The translations under genes and the position numbers were made by a program. The notes under the pieces are model-generated. The model was given only the letters and a program-made list of their open reading frames with translations, was not told the origin of the DNA and searched no databases. From Bacteroidales bacterium UBA2030 (GTDB lineage Bacteria > Bacteroidota > Bacteroidia > Bacteroidales > TTA-H9), in contig DDBO01000136.1 of the NCBI GenBank assembly GCA_002332755.1, forward strand, positions 1-20,073: a stretch of DNA of 20,073 nucleotides, read 5' to 3'. Below, piece after piece: positions 12,747 through 20,073 of this stretch (its first letter is position 1; each line of letters starts with the position of its first letter).

Positions 12747-14726
12747 ATGAATAGCACTGCAAATATAACCATAAATTTAGAAGGTGATATTTTTGTGGCT
12801 ATTAATGAGCTGAAAATGCAGTTCGATCGGCTCGCCAATACGGTTATAACAATGGAAGGGAAGGTTGAAACGGCATTTCAGAAAATGGATGAGGGAGCAA
12901 TTCGTGTTCAAAGTAGCCTGAGGGTACTTGCTTTTGATGCCATTAATCGATTAACAGACACGTTTGGACAGCCGTTCCGTGCGGCAACAGATGCCGTATA
13001 TGCATATGATAAAGCATTACGTGAGCTATCAGCAATTACATCTGTTTCAGGTGAGGCACTCGATGGTATGGGTTCAGCAGCCAGGCAAATGGCCAGTGAG
13101 TTTGGGGGTTCATCTGCTGAGCATCTGATTACCTATCAGATATTATTATCGAAATTAACTCCTGAACTTGCAAAAGCGCCGGATGCCTTGAATGCTATGG
13201 CCCGCATAACTTCTATTCTCGCTAAGACAATGAAAGGCGACATTAATGGTGCTGTAAATGCAATCACAGCCGCCTTGAACCAATATGCTATTGACCTCAA
13301 TAACCCAAGGATAGCAGCTCAAGCAGCCCGTGATATGATGAACCAGATGGCTGCTGCTGCCCAAATAGGTGCTGTTGAAGTGCCATCTGTAGCAGCAGCA
13401 TTGCAAGAAAGTGGTGCAGCCGCAAGAGCAGCTAATGTATCGTTTATCGAGACCAATGCAGCACTTCAGGTGCTTGGAAAATTTGGAAAGGAGGGAGCAG
13501 AAGGAGGGGTTGCATTAAGGAATGTTTTGGGAATTCTTAATCGCCAGGATTTTTTGCCAAAGGAAGTAAGAGAACGTTTGCAATCATTGGGTGTTGATAT
13601 TACTGCCCTTGCCGACAAAACGCGTCCATTGGCCGACAGACTTGAGTTGCTTAAGAGAATTGTAGGGACCAACCTCCTCAGCGGAATGTTTGGAACCGAA
13701 AATCAGGTAGCAGCCCAAGTTCTAATAGAAAATACAGATCTTATGCGGCAATTTACTGCCGAAATTGAAGCAGCCGGGCCGGCTGGTGAACAAATGGCGA
13801 AAACGATAATGGCAAGTTATGAAGAGACACATGCCCGCATATTGCAATTTTTTGAGAATCTTAAAATATCTGTATTTGGTATTACAGGGAATCTTCTTCC
13901 ATGGTTGGATATTATATTCTCTCAGCTCGGCAATATTTTGCACCTTGCACCTGGTTTGATGGCAATGGTAGATGTATTCAGAATGTTAGGCTTAGCAACA
14001 AAAATGCAGGTTTTGTGGACAACCATACTCAGTGGTGTTACGAAAATTCTTACCGCTGTGCAATGGGCACTTAATGCAGCCTTCTCTGCCTCCCCAATAG
14101 GCTGGATTGCCATTGCAATTGGTGCACTAGTTTCAGCCTTTATTTATGCATGGAATAAATTTGAGGGTTTTAGAAAATTTTTATATGGATTATGGGAAAG
14201 TTTCAAAGCTGTCTTTCTAAATTTAGGCAAATTGGCCGTCAATGTGCTTGGAGGTATCGGCAATATGCTTGTCGGAATATTTACTTTTGATATCGATAAA
14301 ATAAAGGCTGGATTTTCGCAATTCAAAAACGCGTTTGCAGACTATGGTAAAAGCATTGCACTTTCATATAATATTGGTGTTGAAAAGAGCGAAGCCCGTG
14401 ATGCCACAAAAATAGCAAAAAAGAATGATGAAGGCAAAGAATATATGCAACCCTCTGTTGTTAGTAAGCAGCCGGCAAACCCGTTTCAAAATGCCACTGA
14501 GCAACCCTTGGTTGCCACACCCTTACAACCATCATCAGAAAAATCGACGGGTCAAACACCAACAGGTAATGTATCTACACGTAATATTAACGTGAAAATA
14601 GAAAACCTGGTTGGTAAAATTGAAATTGTTACACAGAAAATTACTGAATCACCTGCAAGGATTCAAGAATTGGTGAAAGATGCTCTGGTTAGTGCTGTCA
14701 GGGATACGGAGGTTATTGTATCATGA
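12747..14726 (+). CDS. Tail tape measure protein (TP901-type)
   Basis: This 659-aa protein sets tail length and lies after the chaperones. The N-terminal half has the TP901 tape-measure core with long Ala-rich helices: DKALRELSAITSVSGEALDGMGSAARQMASEFGGS (about 90-124), then AANVSFIETNAALQVLGKFGKEGAEGGVALRNVLG (about 228-263). Hydrophobic stretches at about 430-470 (TILSGVTKILTAVQW; SPIGWIAIAIGALVSAFIYAW) probably reach the host membrane during ejection. The C-terminus is Pro/Gln/Thr-rich and then helical. By the usual relation of tape length to tail length, 659 residues suit a moderate tail of roughly 100 nm; this is an estimate. It overlaps the next gene by 4 nt. Confidence 0.87.
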   Translation: MNSTANITINLEGDIFVAINELKMQFDRLANTVITMEGKVETAFQKMDEGAIRVQSSLRVLAFDAINRLTDTFGQPFRAATDAVYAYDKALRELSAITSVSGEALDGMGSAARQMASEFGGSSAEHLITYQILLSKLTPELAKAPDALNAMARITSILAKTMKGDINGAVNAITAALNQYAIDLNNPRIAAQAARDMMNQMAAAAQIGAVEVPSVAAALQESGAAARAANVSFIETNAALQVLGKFGKEGAEGGVALRNVLGILNRQDFLPKEVRERLQSLGVDITALADKTRPLADRLELLKRIVGTNLLSGMFGTENQVAAQVLIENTDLMRQFTAEIEAAGPAGEQMAKTIMASYEETHARILQFFENLKISVFGITGNLLPWLDIIFSQLGNILHLAPGLMAMVDVFRMLGLATKMQVLWTTILSGVTKILTAVQWALNAAFSASPIGWIAIAIGALVSAFIYAWNKFEGFRKFLYGLWESFKAVFLNLGKLAVNVLGGIGNMLVGIFTFDIDKIKAGFSQFKNAFADYGKSIALSYNIGVEKSEARDATKIAKKNDEGKEYMQPSVVSKQPANPFQNATEQPLVATPLQPSSEKSTGQTPTGNVSTRNINVKIENLVGKIEIVTQKITESPARIQELVKDALVSAVRDTEVIVS

Positions 14727-15310
14727 ACGGAGAAATAAACATTCCAAATCTGCTGAGATATGTCGGTATAACAGGCTATATGCCACAACTAGGTGAGGCT
14801 ATAAAACGTATGTTACAGGCTGATGATGCATTATCTTATAAAGCTGCTGCAAAAGATGCAGGTACTGCAATATTTTTTCCGGGTTCTTTTTTTGCTGATC
14901 TGCCAAAGTTTATGCCTTTGCTTTTAAAGGGTTTTGATGGTAAAGAGGATTTGCTTCTGGATTCGGCTACAGTTAGCTTTGCAACATCTAAAAATATAGT
15001 TACGACCAAACTGCAAGGACGCAATGGAACCGTTAAAGAATATATTGCTGATGGCGATTATACTATCAACGTTAAAGGAATCCTGGCCTACAATGGTGTA
15101 CGCTGGCCACGTGAAGATGCAATGAAGTTGCGTGAGTTTTTAGAAGCCAAAACATCTTTAGAGATTGCCCATGAATTACTTAATGCATTCGGAATTTATG
15201 AAATTGTAATAACCGACTATAACTTTCCTGAATCACCTTATATAAACTTAATCCCTTTTACATTTTCGGCACTTAGTGAGCAGAAAATTGAACTTAAGAT
15301 AATGGAATGA
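14723..15310 (+). CDS. DUF6046-like baseplate-region protein
   Basis: This 195-aa protein follows the tape measure and precedes the hub, where the LysM/gp53-like or connector protein sits in other contractile tails. It resembles the DUF6046 group found in Bacteroidota phages: FDGKEDLLLDSATVSFATSKNIVTTKLQGRNGTVKEYIADGDYTINVKGIL (about 71-121), a strand-rich block with a distinctive TKLQGRNGTVKEYI stretch, then an EDAMKLREFLEA helix and a strand-rich C-terminus. The family label is from memory of the pattern, not a search. It overlaps both neighbours by 4 nt. Confidence 0.6.
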   Translation: MNGEINIPNLLRYVGITGYMPQLGEAIKRMLQADDALSYKAAAKDAGTAIFFPGSFFADLPKFMPLLLKGFDGKEDLLLDSATVSFATSKNIVTTKLQGRNGTVKEYIADGDYTINVKGILAYNGVRWPREDAMKLREFLEAKTSLEIAHELLNAFGIYEIVITDYNFPESPYINLIPFTFSALSEQKIELKIME

Positions 15311-16245
15311 TGGTAACTTGTTCTGAAATAACTATTGGTAAATTGGTATTTAACTACTTGCATGATGCTGAAGTAACTGCCGACTGGGAACAACTTACCA
15401 ATATTTGCACAGTTAAGCTTCCGGCAAATCTGTCTCTCAATAGAAATCGTTTACGCGATCTTGTAAAGCCGGGTGACAGTGTAGCAATTAAGGCAGGTTA
15501 TAATGGTATCTTGCATGATATATTTAAGGGATATGTTGCAGGCATTAGTCCCAAAGTTCCTATCGAATTCAGATGCGAAGACGATATGTACCTTCTAAAA
15601 CAATCCACGATTAATGACCATATTAACAATTGCAGCCTTTCAAAGTTAATTAAAAAACATTTCAATGATATTGAAACAGATGCCGTGGATGCCGAATTAG
15701 GTAATTTCAGGATGGAAAACCTTAACCGTGCAAAAATTCTCGAAAAACTCAAAGAGCTCGGGATACATAGTTTCTTTAGGCAGGGAGTATTGGTAATTGG
15801 AAAGCCTTATGACCCTGCTTTTTCGCGAAAAGTAACCTTTCACCTTAATGGGGAAAAATGTAATATTATTGAAGATAATCTTGAATATCGACGTGCACAA
15901 GATGTTAAACTCCTTGTAACCGCAATCTCACTCTATCCTGATGGTAAAAGAAGAGAAGTGAAAATTGGTGACCAAGGCGGAGAGTCGCGTACTCTAAATT
16001 ACTACAATTTATCAGTTGAAGAACTTCGAAAAGCAGCTGAACGTGATTATACACGCCTTATATATGATGGATACAGAGGTAGTTTTTCAACATTTTTAGA
16101 ACCTTATGTCAGACAGGGGGATATTGTCGTATTAGAATCACCCGAGGAATCTGACCGTACAGGTGCTTTTTGGGTAGATAAGGTGGTGTATAAACTAAGT
16201 AATGATGGATTCCGACAGGAAATAAAATTGGGGCCTCGCGCATGA
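15307..16245 (+). CDS. Baseplate hub protein, P2 gpD-like
   Basis: This 312-aa protein resembles the gpD/gp27-type hub that sits at the tip of the tail tube and carries the spike. Visible features: an N-terminal beta domain with the DAEVTADWEQLTNICTVKLP strand pair (about 17-36), a helical insert (SLSKLIKKHFNDIETDAV, about 114-131), a LKELGIHSFFRQGVLVIGKPYDP segment (about 147-169) typical of the second beta domain, and a C-terminal strand block (QGDIVVLESPEESDRTGAFWVDKVVYKLSNDGFRQEIKLGPRA). The spike gene follows with a 4-nt overlap, as expected for a hub-spike pair. Confidence 0.78.
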   Translation: MMVTCSEITIGKLVFNYLHDAEVTADWEQLTNICTVKLPANLSLNRNRLRDLVKPGDSVAIKAGYNGILHDIFKGYVAGISPKVPIEFRCEDDMYLLKQSTINDHINNCSLSKLIKKHFNDIETDAVDAELGNFRMENLNRAKILEKLKELGIHSFFRQGVLVIGKPYDPAFSRKVTFHLNGEKCNIIEDNLEYRRAQDVKLLVTAISLYPDGKRREVKIGDQGGESRTLNYYNLSVEELRKAAERDYTRLIYDGYRGSFSTFLEPYVRQGDIVVLESPEESDRTGAFWVDKVVYKLSNDGFRQEIKLGPRA

Positions 16246-16730
16246 CATTACAAGAAGCTATACGCATTTTAAGCCAAAATGATAAATCAAACCTTCAGGT
16301 TGCTAAAGTAGTTAAAGTTACTGGCAACATATGTACAGTTGATTTTGAAGATGGGAGGCCATTATTAGACCAGGTGCGCCTTAAAGCAGTGATCGATGAT
16401 GATGAGAATGCTTTTTTAATTATTCCAAAAGAAGGCAGTTATGTTCTAATAAGTCCTCTCGCCGGTAATAACGCCAACCAAATTATTGCTGCTTACTCAG
16501 TGGTTGAAAGACTTGAGTTAAAAATAGAAAGAACCTTGTTTAAAATAGATAAGGAAGGTTTTCTTTTATCTAGGCAAAACGATAGTCTACAAAATGTTTT
16601 AAGCGATCTAATTGATGCTATTAATTCCATTACGGTACCTACAGGAACCGGGCCTTCAGGAACGCCTATTAATTCGCCTTCTTTCAATAACATCAAATTA
16701 CGTTTGCAAAAAATACTAAAAAATGCTTGA
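16242..16730 (+). CDS. Baseplate spike protein, gpV-like with OB-fold
   Basis: This 162-aa protein reads as a short baseplate assembly/spike protein of the gpV/Mu gp45 kind. Residues about 19-80 have the OB-fold pattern (VAKVVKVTGNICTVDFEDGRPLLDQVRLKAVIDDDENAFLIIPKEGSYVLISPLAGN), and the rest forms short strands and a C-terminal helix with a Gly/Pro/Thr-rich loop (PTGTGPSGTPINSPS). No metal-binding HxH tip is seen. It lies between hub and gp25 genes, the usual baseplate order. It overlaps the hub gene by 4 nt and the next gene by 8 nt. Confidence 0.75.
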   Translation: MTLQEAIRILSQNDKSNLQVAKVVKVTGNICTVDFEDGRPLLDQVRLKAVIDDDENAFLIIPKEGSYVLISPLAGNNANQIIAAYSVVERLELKIERTLFKIDKEGFLLSRQNDSLQNVLSDLIDAINSITVPTGTGPSGTPINSPSFNNIKLRLQKILKNA

Positions 16731-16938
16731 TAAAAATAAACTAAGAAAATCTATAGAATCAGCATTTCTTGAAGCAAAGGCCAAAACCGATAATCCTGAA
16801 GAGGCTATTGAAGTTTTGTCGGAGCAAATAGCCAATGCTATTGATGATTATATCAGGTCATTAGATATAACCTACACCTCAGGTCTTATTGCCGGTACTT
16901 ATGCAGTTACAGGAATATTCAATTATACATTGTCATAA
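16723..16938 (+). CDS. Small uncharacterised baseplate-region protein (71 aa)
   Basis: A 71-aa protein begins inside the spike gene and ends on the gp25 start codon (1-nt overlap). It has an N-terminal charged amphipathic helix (LRKSIESAFLEAKAKTDNPEEAIEVLSEQIANAIDDYIRSLDI) and a short strand-rich C-terminus (TYTSGLIAGTYAVTGIFNYTL). Such small proteins are common between spike and gp25 genes in Bacteroidota prophages, but I know no function. Kept because of tight packing and coding character. Confidence 0.68.
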   Translation: MLDKNKLRKSIESAFLEAKAKTDNPEEAIEVLSEQIANAIDDYIRSLDITYTSGLIAGTYAVTGIFNYTLS

Positions 16939-17237
16939 TGAAAGATATTTTACTTGATTCTATGAATGACCTTGCAGTTAAAAATGGTGATTTTGATATT
17001 CAGCATTCTGATATTCAAAATGTATCGCTGCTCATGATCTCAGAAAAAGGAGATTTTAAGGAATCACCGGCTGTAGGTATAGGTCTTGTAAAATATCTAG
17101 ATAGCCCGTTTTCAGGCAAACAAAGGCTTCAATTTATACGTGAAGTCACCCTTCAGATTGAAGCCGATGGTGGAACTAATACTGAAATTCAAATGGATTC
17201 CTCTGGTAACATAACTGTCAGAACTACTTACAGATGA
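16938..17237 (+). CDS. Baseplate wedge protein, gp25/gpW-like
   Basis: This 99-aa protein matches the gp25 family (T4 gp25, P2 gpW, Mu gp46), a small wedge subunit at the start of the sheath. Residues 1-36 include a DLAVKNGDFDI...DIQNVSLLMISEKGDFKESPAVGIGLVKYLDSP pattern, close to the family's typical 'x-x-L-x-T-x-x-G-E-x-x-x-x-P-x-x-G' core, and the C-terminal helix-strand end (LQFIREVTLQIEADGGTNTEIQMDSSGNITVRTTYR). The expected EPR motif of T4-type members is not present. It overlaps the LysM gene by 4 nt. Confidence 0.82.
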   Translation: MKDILLDSMNDLAVKNGDFDIQHSDIQNVSLLMISEKGDFKESPAVGIGLVKYLDSPFSGKQRLQFIREVTLQIEADGGTNTEIQMDSSGNITVRTTYR

Positions 17238-17803
17238 AAACGATAACCGCCCGCAAAAATCAAACTATATTCGATATTGCACTGCAAGAGTTGGGCAGCA
17301 TTGAGGCTGTTTTCGATATAATGGCTGCCAATTCCTTCCTACGGCCAGATAAAACTATTGCCGAAGGACAGATAATATATATTCCATTAGAAATTATCAG
17401 ACCGGCTATAGTCGATTATTATCAACGTAATGGTATTTACCCAGCCACCGGTAATGGAGAGATTATCGAATTAAGTCCAGAAGATATGGTAAATATAACA
17501 CAAAAACTAAATTATGACTTGGATAATGGTCCAACATCGTTTTACGGAGTAAGAATACCCAATCTTAAGGGAGATATAACGATCCAAGTTAATTATGCTA
17601 TCCCTGATAATGAAACGAGGATACACCTCGAACAAAGTCTTGATGGAGAAAATTATTCAATAATAACAGGAAGCTCCCAAGAACTTGATCCTTTGCATGC
17701 AAGTTACACCTACAATTTATATGGCCTACTAACCAACTATGTTAGGCTAGTAATTGATATATGCAATACAGGAATTATAAAAGAAATTATTTATAGAGTA
17801 TAA
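17234..17803 (+). CDS. LysM-domain tail protein
   Basis: This 189-aa protein has an N-terminal LysM-like domain at about 1-52 (QTIFDIALQELGSIEAVFDIMAANSF followed by EGQIIYIPLE), like LysM proteins of contractile tails that clamp the hub or sheath end. The rest (about 60-189) is an unrecognised beta-rich domain with YGVRIPNLKGDITIQVNYAIPDNETRIHLEQSLDGENYSII, which could be a carbohydrate-binding-like or discoidin-like fold; this is a guess. It overlaps the next ATG by 1 nt. Confidence 0.72.
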   Translation: MKTITARKNQTIFDIALQELGSIEAVFDIMAANSFLRPDKTIAEGQIIYIPLEIIRPAIVDYYQRNGIYPATGNGEIIELSPEDMVNITQKLNYDLDNGPTSFYGVRIPNLKGDITIQVNYAIPDNETRIHLEQSLDGENYSIITGSSQELDPLHASYTYNLYGLLTNYVRLVIDICNTGIIKEIIYRV

Positions 17804-18696
17804 TGGCACGAACTATCGCTGAAATTTATAATAGTCTCAATCAAGTAAAAGCAAATATGCAAGAATTGCATGCATTTGTTGTTGACAACAAACCAGGCAA
17901 TACACTGGATAATGCAGAAACCTTACTTGCCGATATGTCAAACAAAAGCAAGGTTGCGATCTGGCGTTTATGGTTATGGCTGATGGCAGTAGCATCGTGG
18001 ATGGTAGAAAAGCTTTTTGATATCCATAAGGAAGAGGTAGAAGATATTATAGCTATGAAAAGACCGCATACATTGCGCTGGTATGCAGAAGAAAGCAAGA
18101 AATTTCAATATGGTTATAGTCTAGAATGGCTTGGTGATACTTTTGGTTATTCTGCTGATCAACCAGCTTCAAAAATTATCACATATGCCTCGGCTTCTGA
18201 AGTTGGCGATAAAGTACTTATTAAGGTTGCTACTGGTGAACGCCCAAATATTAAGCCATTATCCACAACTCAATTATCAGCATTTAAAGACTATTGGGCT
18301 AAATGGAAAGATGCAGGTGTAAAACTTGAAATAGTATCTCTCCCCGCAGATGAAATAAAAGTTAATATGAAAATTATACGCGACAGAATGATACTCGATA
18401 ACAATAACAGGCTTTTAAGAGACTATAACATAAACCCAATTGAAGATGCTATTGTTTCTTTTGGTGCCGGACTGGAATTCGACGGTATATTGCGTATTTC
18501 TAAATTGGTTGACGCAATACAGGCTGCCGAAGGAGTTATTGATGTTCAGATTACTGATGCATGGCACAGGCCCAGCGGTGGAGATTGGAAACCGATAAAT
18601 ATGAGCGTGATGCCAGCTTCAGGTTATTTTATTTTAGACATAGATAATAGTCATATTATTTATGAAGATGAAATCAATGTGCCCATAATCGATTAA
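17803..18696 (+). CDS. Baseplate J-like protein
   Basis: This 297-aa protein occupies the gpJ (Mu gp47) position in the baseplate, the wedge-forming protein that links hub, fibres and sheath. Residues 1-40 form a polar helix, followed by a Trp-rich hydrophobic segment (about 49-70: KVAIWRLWLWLMAVASWMVEKL) and a charged helix ending RPHTLRWYAEESKKFQYGY. The rest has alpha/beta elements usual for gpJ-like proteins, including ERPNIKPLSTTQLSAFKDYWAKWKDAGVKLEIVSLPADEIKV and RISKLVDAIQAAEGVIDVQITDA. The tryptophan-rich segment looks like a membrane helix but is probably a buried core. Database hits may carry the misleading label nucleotidyltransferase. Confidence 0.72.
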   Translation: MARTIAEIYNSLNQVKANMQELHAFVVDNKPGNTLDNAETLLADMSNKSKVAIWRLWLWLMAVASWMVEKLFDIHKEEVEDIIAMKRPHTLRWYAEESKKFQYGYSLEWLGDTFGYSADQPASKIITYASASEVGDKVLIKVATGERPNIKPLSTTQLSAFKDYWAKWKDAGVKLEIVSLPADEIKVNMKIIRDRMILDNNNRLLRDYNINPIEDAIVSFGAGLEFDGILRISKLVDAIQAAEGVIDVQITDAWHRPSGGDWKPINMSVMPASGYFILDIDNSHIIYEDEINVPIID

Positions 18697-18698
18697 TT

Positions 18699-19163
18699 AT
18701 GTGGAATTTCTCTTTATATAAAGTTATAGTCTTGTTATTGCCACCGGCATTAAGGCGCACGCGAATGAAGGCTTGGATAAAAGTATCAGTATCTTGGTTA
18801 CATATGATAGTAGAAAGTTTAAAGTCATATAGATATTTTACAAAGCGTGATATTAGTATGACGCCGCAGATTGCCTTTATAGAGAGATTTCTTAATACAC
18901 GTTATGGACATACTGATATATTCATTGGCGAAGGTTTTAACCTTGGCCCGTGGATATGGAATAAAGAACCTAAAGAGGGAGAATTTGACTTTTTTGTTGA
19001 CGAACCAGATAGTTTTATATTCAATGATATTGATATTGTTAATGTTAGTTTTGTTGTAAATATACCTTTCACATTGCAAGATGAAGTTCAGCATATTGCT
19101 GCAATTGTTCAAAAATATAAATTACCCGGTAAATCATTTATAATTCAAAAATATTCAACATGA
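18699..19163 (+). CDS. Tail protein, gp48/gpI-like baseplate subunit
   Basis: This 154-aa protein lies immediately after the gpJ-like gene, where Mu gp48 and P2 gpI sit, and is taken as its partner in the wedge. Its N-terminus has the LLLPPALRRTRMKAWIKVSVSWLHMIVESLKSYRYF stretch (about 12-47), a feature of this group in Bacteroidota phages. The middle contains QIAFIERFLNTRYGHTDIFIGEGF (about 57-80). The C-terminus is a beta-like FVVNIPFTLQDEVQHIAAIVQKYKLPGKSFIIQKY. It overlaps the fibre gene by 4 nt. Confidence 0.68.
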   Translation: MWNFSLYKVIVLLLPPALRRTRMKAWIKVSVSWLHMIVESLKSYRYFTKRDISMTPQIAFIERFLNTRYGHTDIFIGEGFNLGPWIWNKEPKEGEFDFFVDEPDSFIFNDIDIVNVSFVVNIPFTLQDEVQHIAAIVQKYKLPGKSFIIQKYST

Positions 19164-19978
19164 AGCGATTACGTAATTTAGATGGAGGCTTACCATTAAG
19201 ACTTACGGATTTTGATATCATTCAAGATAATATCATTGATGCAGCCGATTGCATTATACAAGGGCTTCTACCTGGAGAAACTAGTATTATACTGAAAGGT
19301 TTATCAGTAAATGTAGGATCTAATGTTAATGTACAAGCTGGATGGTTATATCATAATGGAGAAATATTCTTTGTCCCGCAAGCCAGTTTTAATTATGATG
19401 CATCAAAAATCCTATATCTAAAACCGGCTTTTATTACTGAAGATGCAAGAACTTTTAAAGATGGCAGTGTCAAAGATGTTCATGAAATAAGAAATTATGC
19501 TGTTGGTTATGATATTTCAATACCATCAGGAGCAGTTAGATTTGATGATTTGTATAGTTTGGAGTCACTTCTCAAAACTAAATTGCAGGCTAATTTAGGA
19601 ATGGGAGCCAATCTATCAGCATTTATTACTATCCCTTATGATAGTGGATTTAGTCCTGCAACATCATTAAATGGAATTCTTTTGCTAAGTAATTCATATA
19701 ATGTATTAATGCTTCATGGTGCTTTTTATGCACAAACTAGTTATGGCAAAATAGCCACTTTGCCAATTGGCCAACGACCATCAGGGGATGTAGTTGGTTT
19801 CTTTTATAATGGATCTGCTACTCCGGCAATTCTAAAAATAAAAACAAATGGGGAGATTCATGTTGCAAATGCCAGTACCAATCACCCAAATTACATAACA
19901 TTTACATTTAATCGTGTATTCGACAATAATGTTAGTTATAATCTGCCCGTGACAGACCCTCCCCTTCCTGATAATTGA
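19160..19978 (+). CDS. Fibre-type or baseplate-distal protein
   Basis: This 272-aa protein is the last gene visible in the tail operon, a position usually held by a fibre or fibre-attachment protein. N-terminal residues 1-50 (MKRLRNLDGGLPLRLTDFDIIQDNIIDAADCIIQGLLPGETSIILKGLSV) resemble the region that attaches to the baseplate; the rest is strand-rich (GWLYHNGEIFFVPQASFNYDASKILYLKPAFIT) with an ending FTFNRVFDNNVSYNLPVTDPPLPDN. The label is by position and composition. No receptor-binding domain or chaperone is visible inside the window. Confidence 0.6.
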   Translation: MKRLRNLDGGLPLRLTDFDIIQDNIIDAADCIIQGLLPGETSIILKGLSVNVGSNVNVQAGWLYHNGEIFFVPQASFNYDASKILYLKPAFITEDARTFKDGSVKDVHEIRNYAVGYDISIPSGAVRFDDLYSLESLLKTKLQANLGMGANLSAFITIPYDSGFSPATSLNGILLLSNSYNVLMLHGAFYAQTSYGKIATLPIGQRPSGDVVGFFYNGSATPAILKIKTNGEIHVANASTNHPNYITFTFNRVFDNNVSYNLPVTDPPLPDN

Positions 19979-20004
19979 TTTAATGTTTTAGAGATAATAA
20001 ATTC

Positions 20005-20048
20005 TGTACATTTCGTTTTATTAAATTTGTACAATTTGATTTGTCGAT
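20005..20048. repeat. Tandem TGTACA-containing repeats near the right edge
   Basis: TGTACA occurs at 20005-20010 and 20028-20033, 23 nt apart, each followed by a similar AT-rich tract (TTTCGTTTTAT and ATTTGATTTGT). They follow the last tail gene. They could be transposase-binding repeats of a Mu-like phage end, an operator, or chance in AT-rich DNA. A TTTG box at 20026-20029 with TATACTTA at 20049-20056 makes a weak promoter-like pair. Confidence 0.25.
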
Positions 20049-20073
20049 TATACTTACTGCCTTGTTTTGCTCT

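Noticed and set aside
13950..14160. Hydrophobic segments of the tape measure as a separate membrane gene
   Set aside because: They lie in frame within one continuous tape measure reading and are typical of that family.
1..20073. CRISPR array, integrase, transposase or insertion sequence
   Set aside because: No regular repeat-spacer series and no integrase, DDE transposase or terminal inverted repeat pair was seen.

Overview
The window is almost wholly a Mu-like, contractile-tailed (myovirus-type) temperate phage or prophage of a Bacteroidota host. The host call rests on three things: AT-rich DNA with weak Shine-Dalgarno sites, promoter-like TAnnTTTG boxes, and protein families typical of Bacteroidota Mu-like prophages (DUF935 portal, DUF1320, MuF, DUF2586 sheath, DUF6046-like protein). 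No host gene, integrase, transposase or repressor lies inside the window, so prophage ends cannot be placed with confidence.

Two late transcription units diverge from an AT-rich region at about 6656-6808. The minus-strand unit (6655 down to 1, running off the left edge) is the packaging and neck module: terminase small subunit, terminase large subunit, gp36/DUF1320 connector, DUF935 portal, MuF head morphogenesis protein, gpG-like virion morphogenesis protein and a gp37-like tail terminator. The plus-strand unit (6809-19978) carries the prohead protease/scaffold, the major capsid protein, a CAU tRNA, a lysis cassette (small membrane protein, M15 peptidase, holin-like protein), a 122-aa unknown, tail sheath, tail tube, tail assembly chaperone with a programmed -1 frameshift, tape measure, baseplate genes (DUF6046-like, gpD-like hub, spike, gp25, LysM, gpJ-like, gp48-like) and a fibre-type protein. 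Genes overlap or nearly touch throughout.

The most interesting part is the left end. The MuF protein carries a C-terminal domain that looks like a CdiA-type tRNase with a literal PD...DxK nuclease motif, making it a MuF polymorphic toxin. The tail-terminator-like protein two genes downstream carries a homologous C-terminal domain in which the catalytic D-x-K is replaced. Between the MuF toxin and the gpG gene, where an immunity gene would be expected, the opposite strand shows a compact candidate small RNA: a TATCTTTG box, a GNRA-capped hairpin, and a 14-bp hairpin followed by a T-rich tract. Together these suggest a phage-borne toxin with an unusual partner or regulatory arrangement; the linkage is inference.

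Other points of note are a tRNA-CAU with several initiator-like features between capsid and lysis genes, a major capsid protein with a strongly hydrophobic N-terminus, and a 34-codon antisense membrane mini-gene filling the only notable gap in the tail operon.
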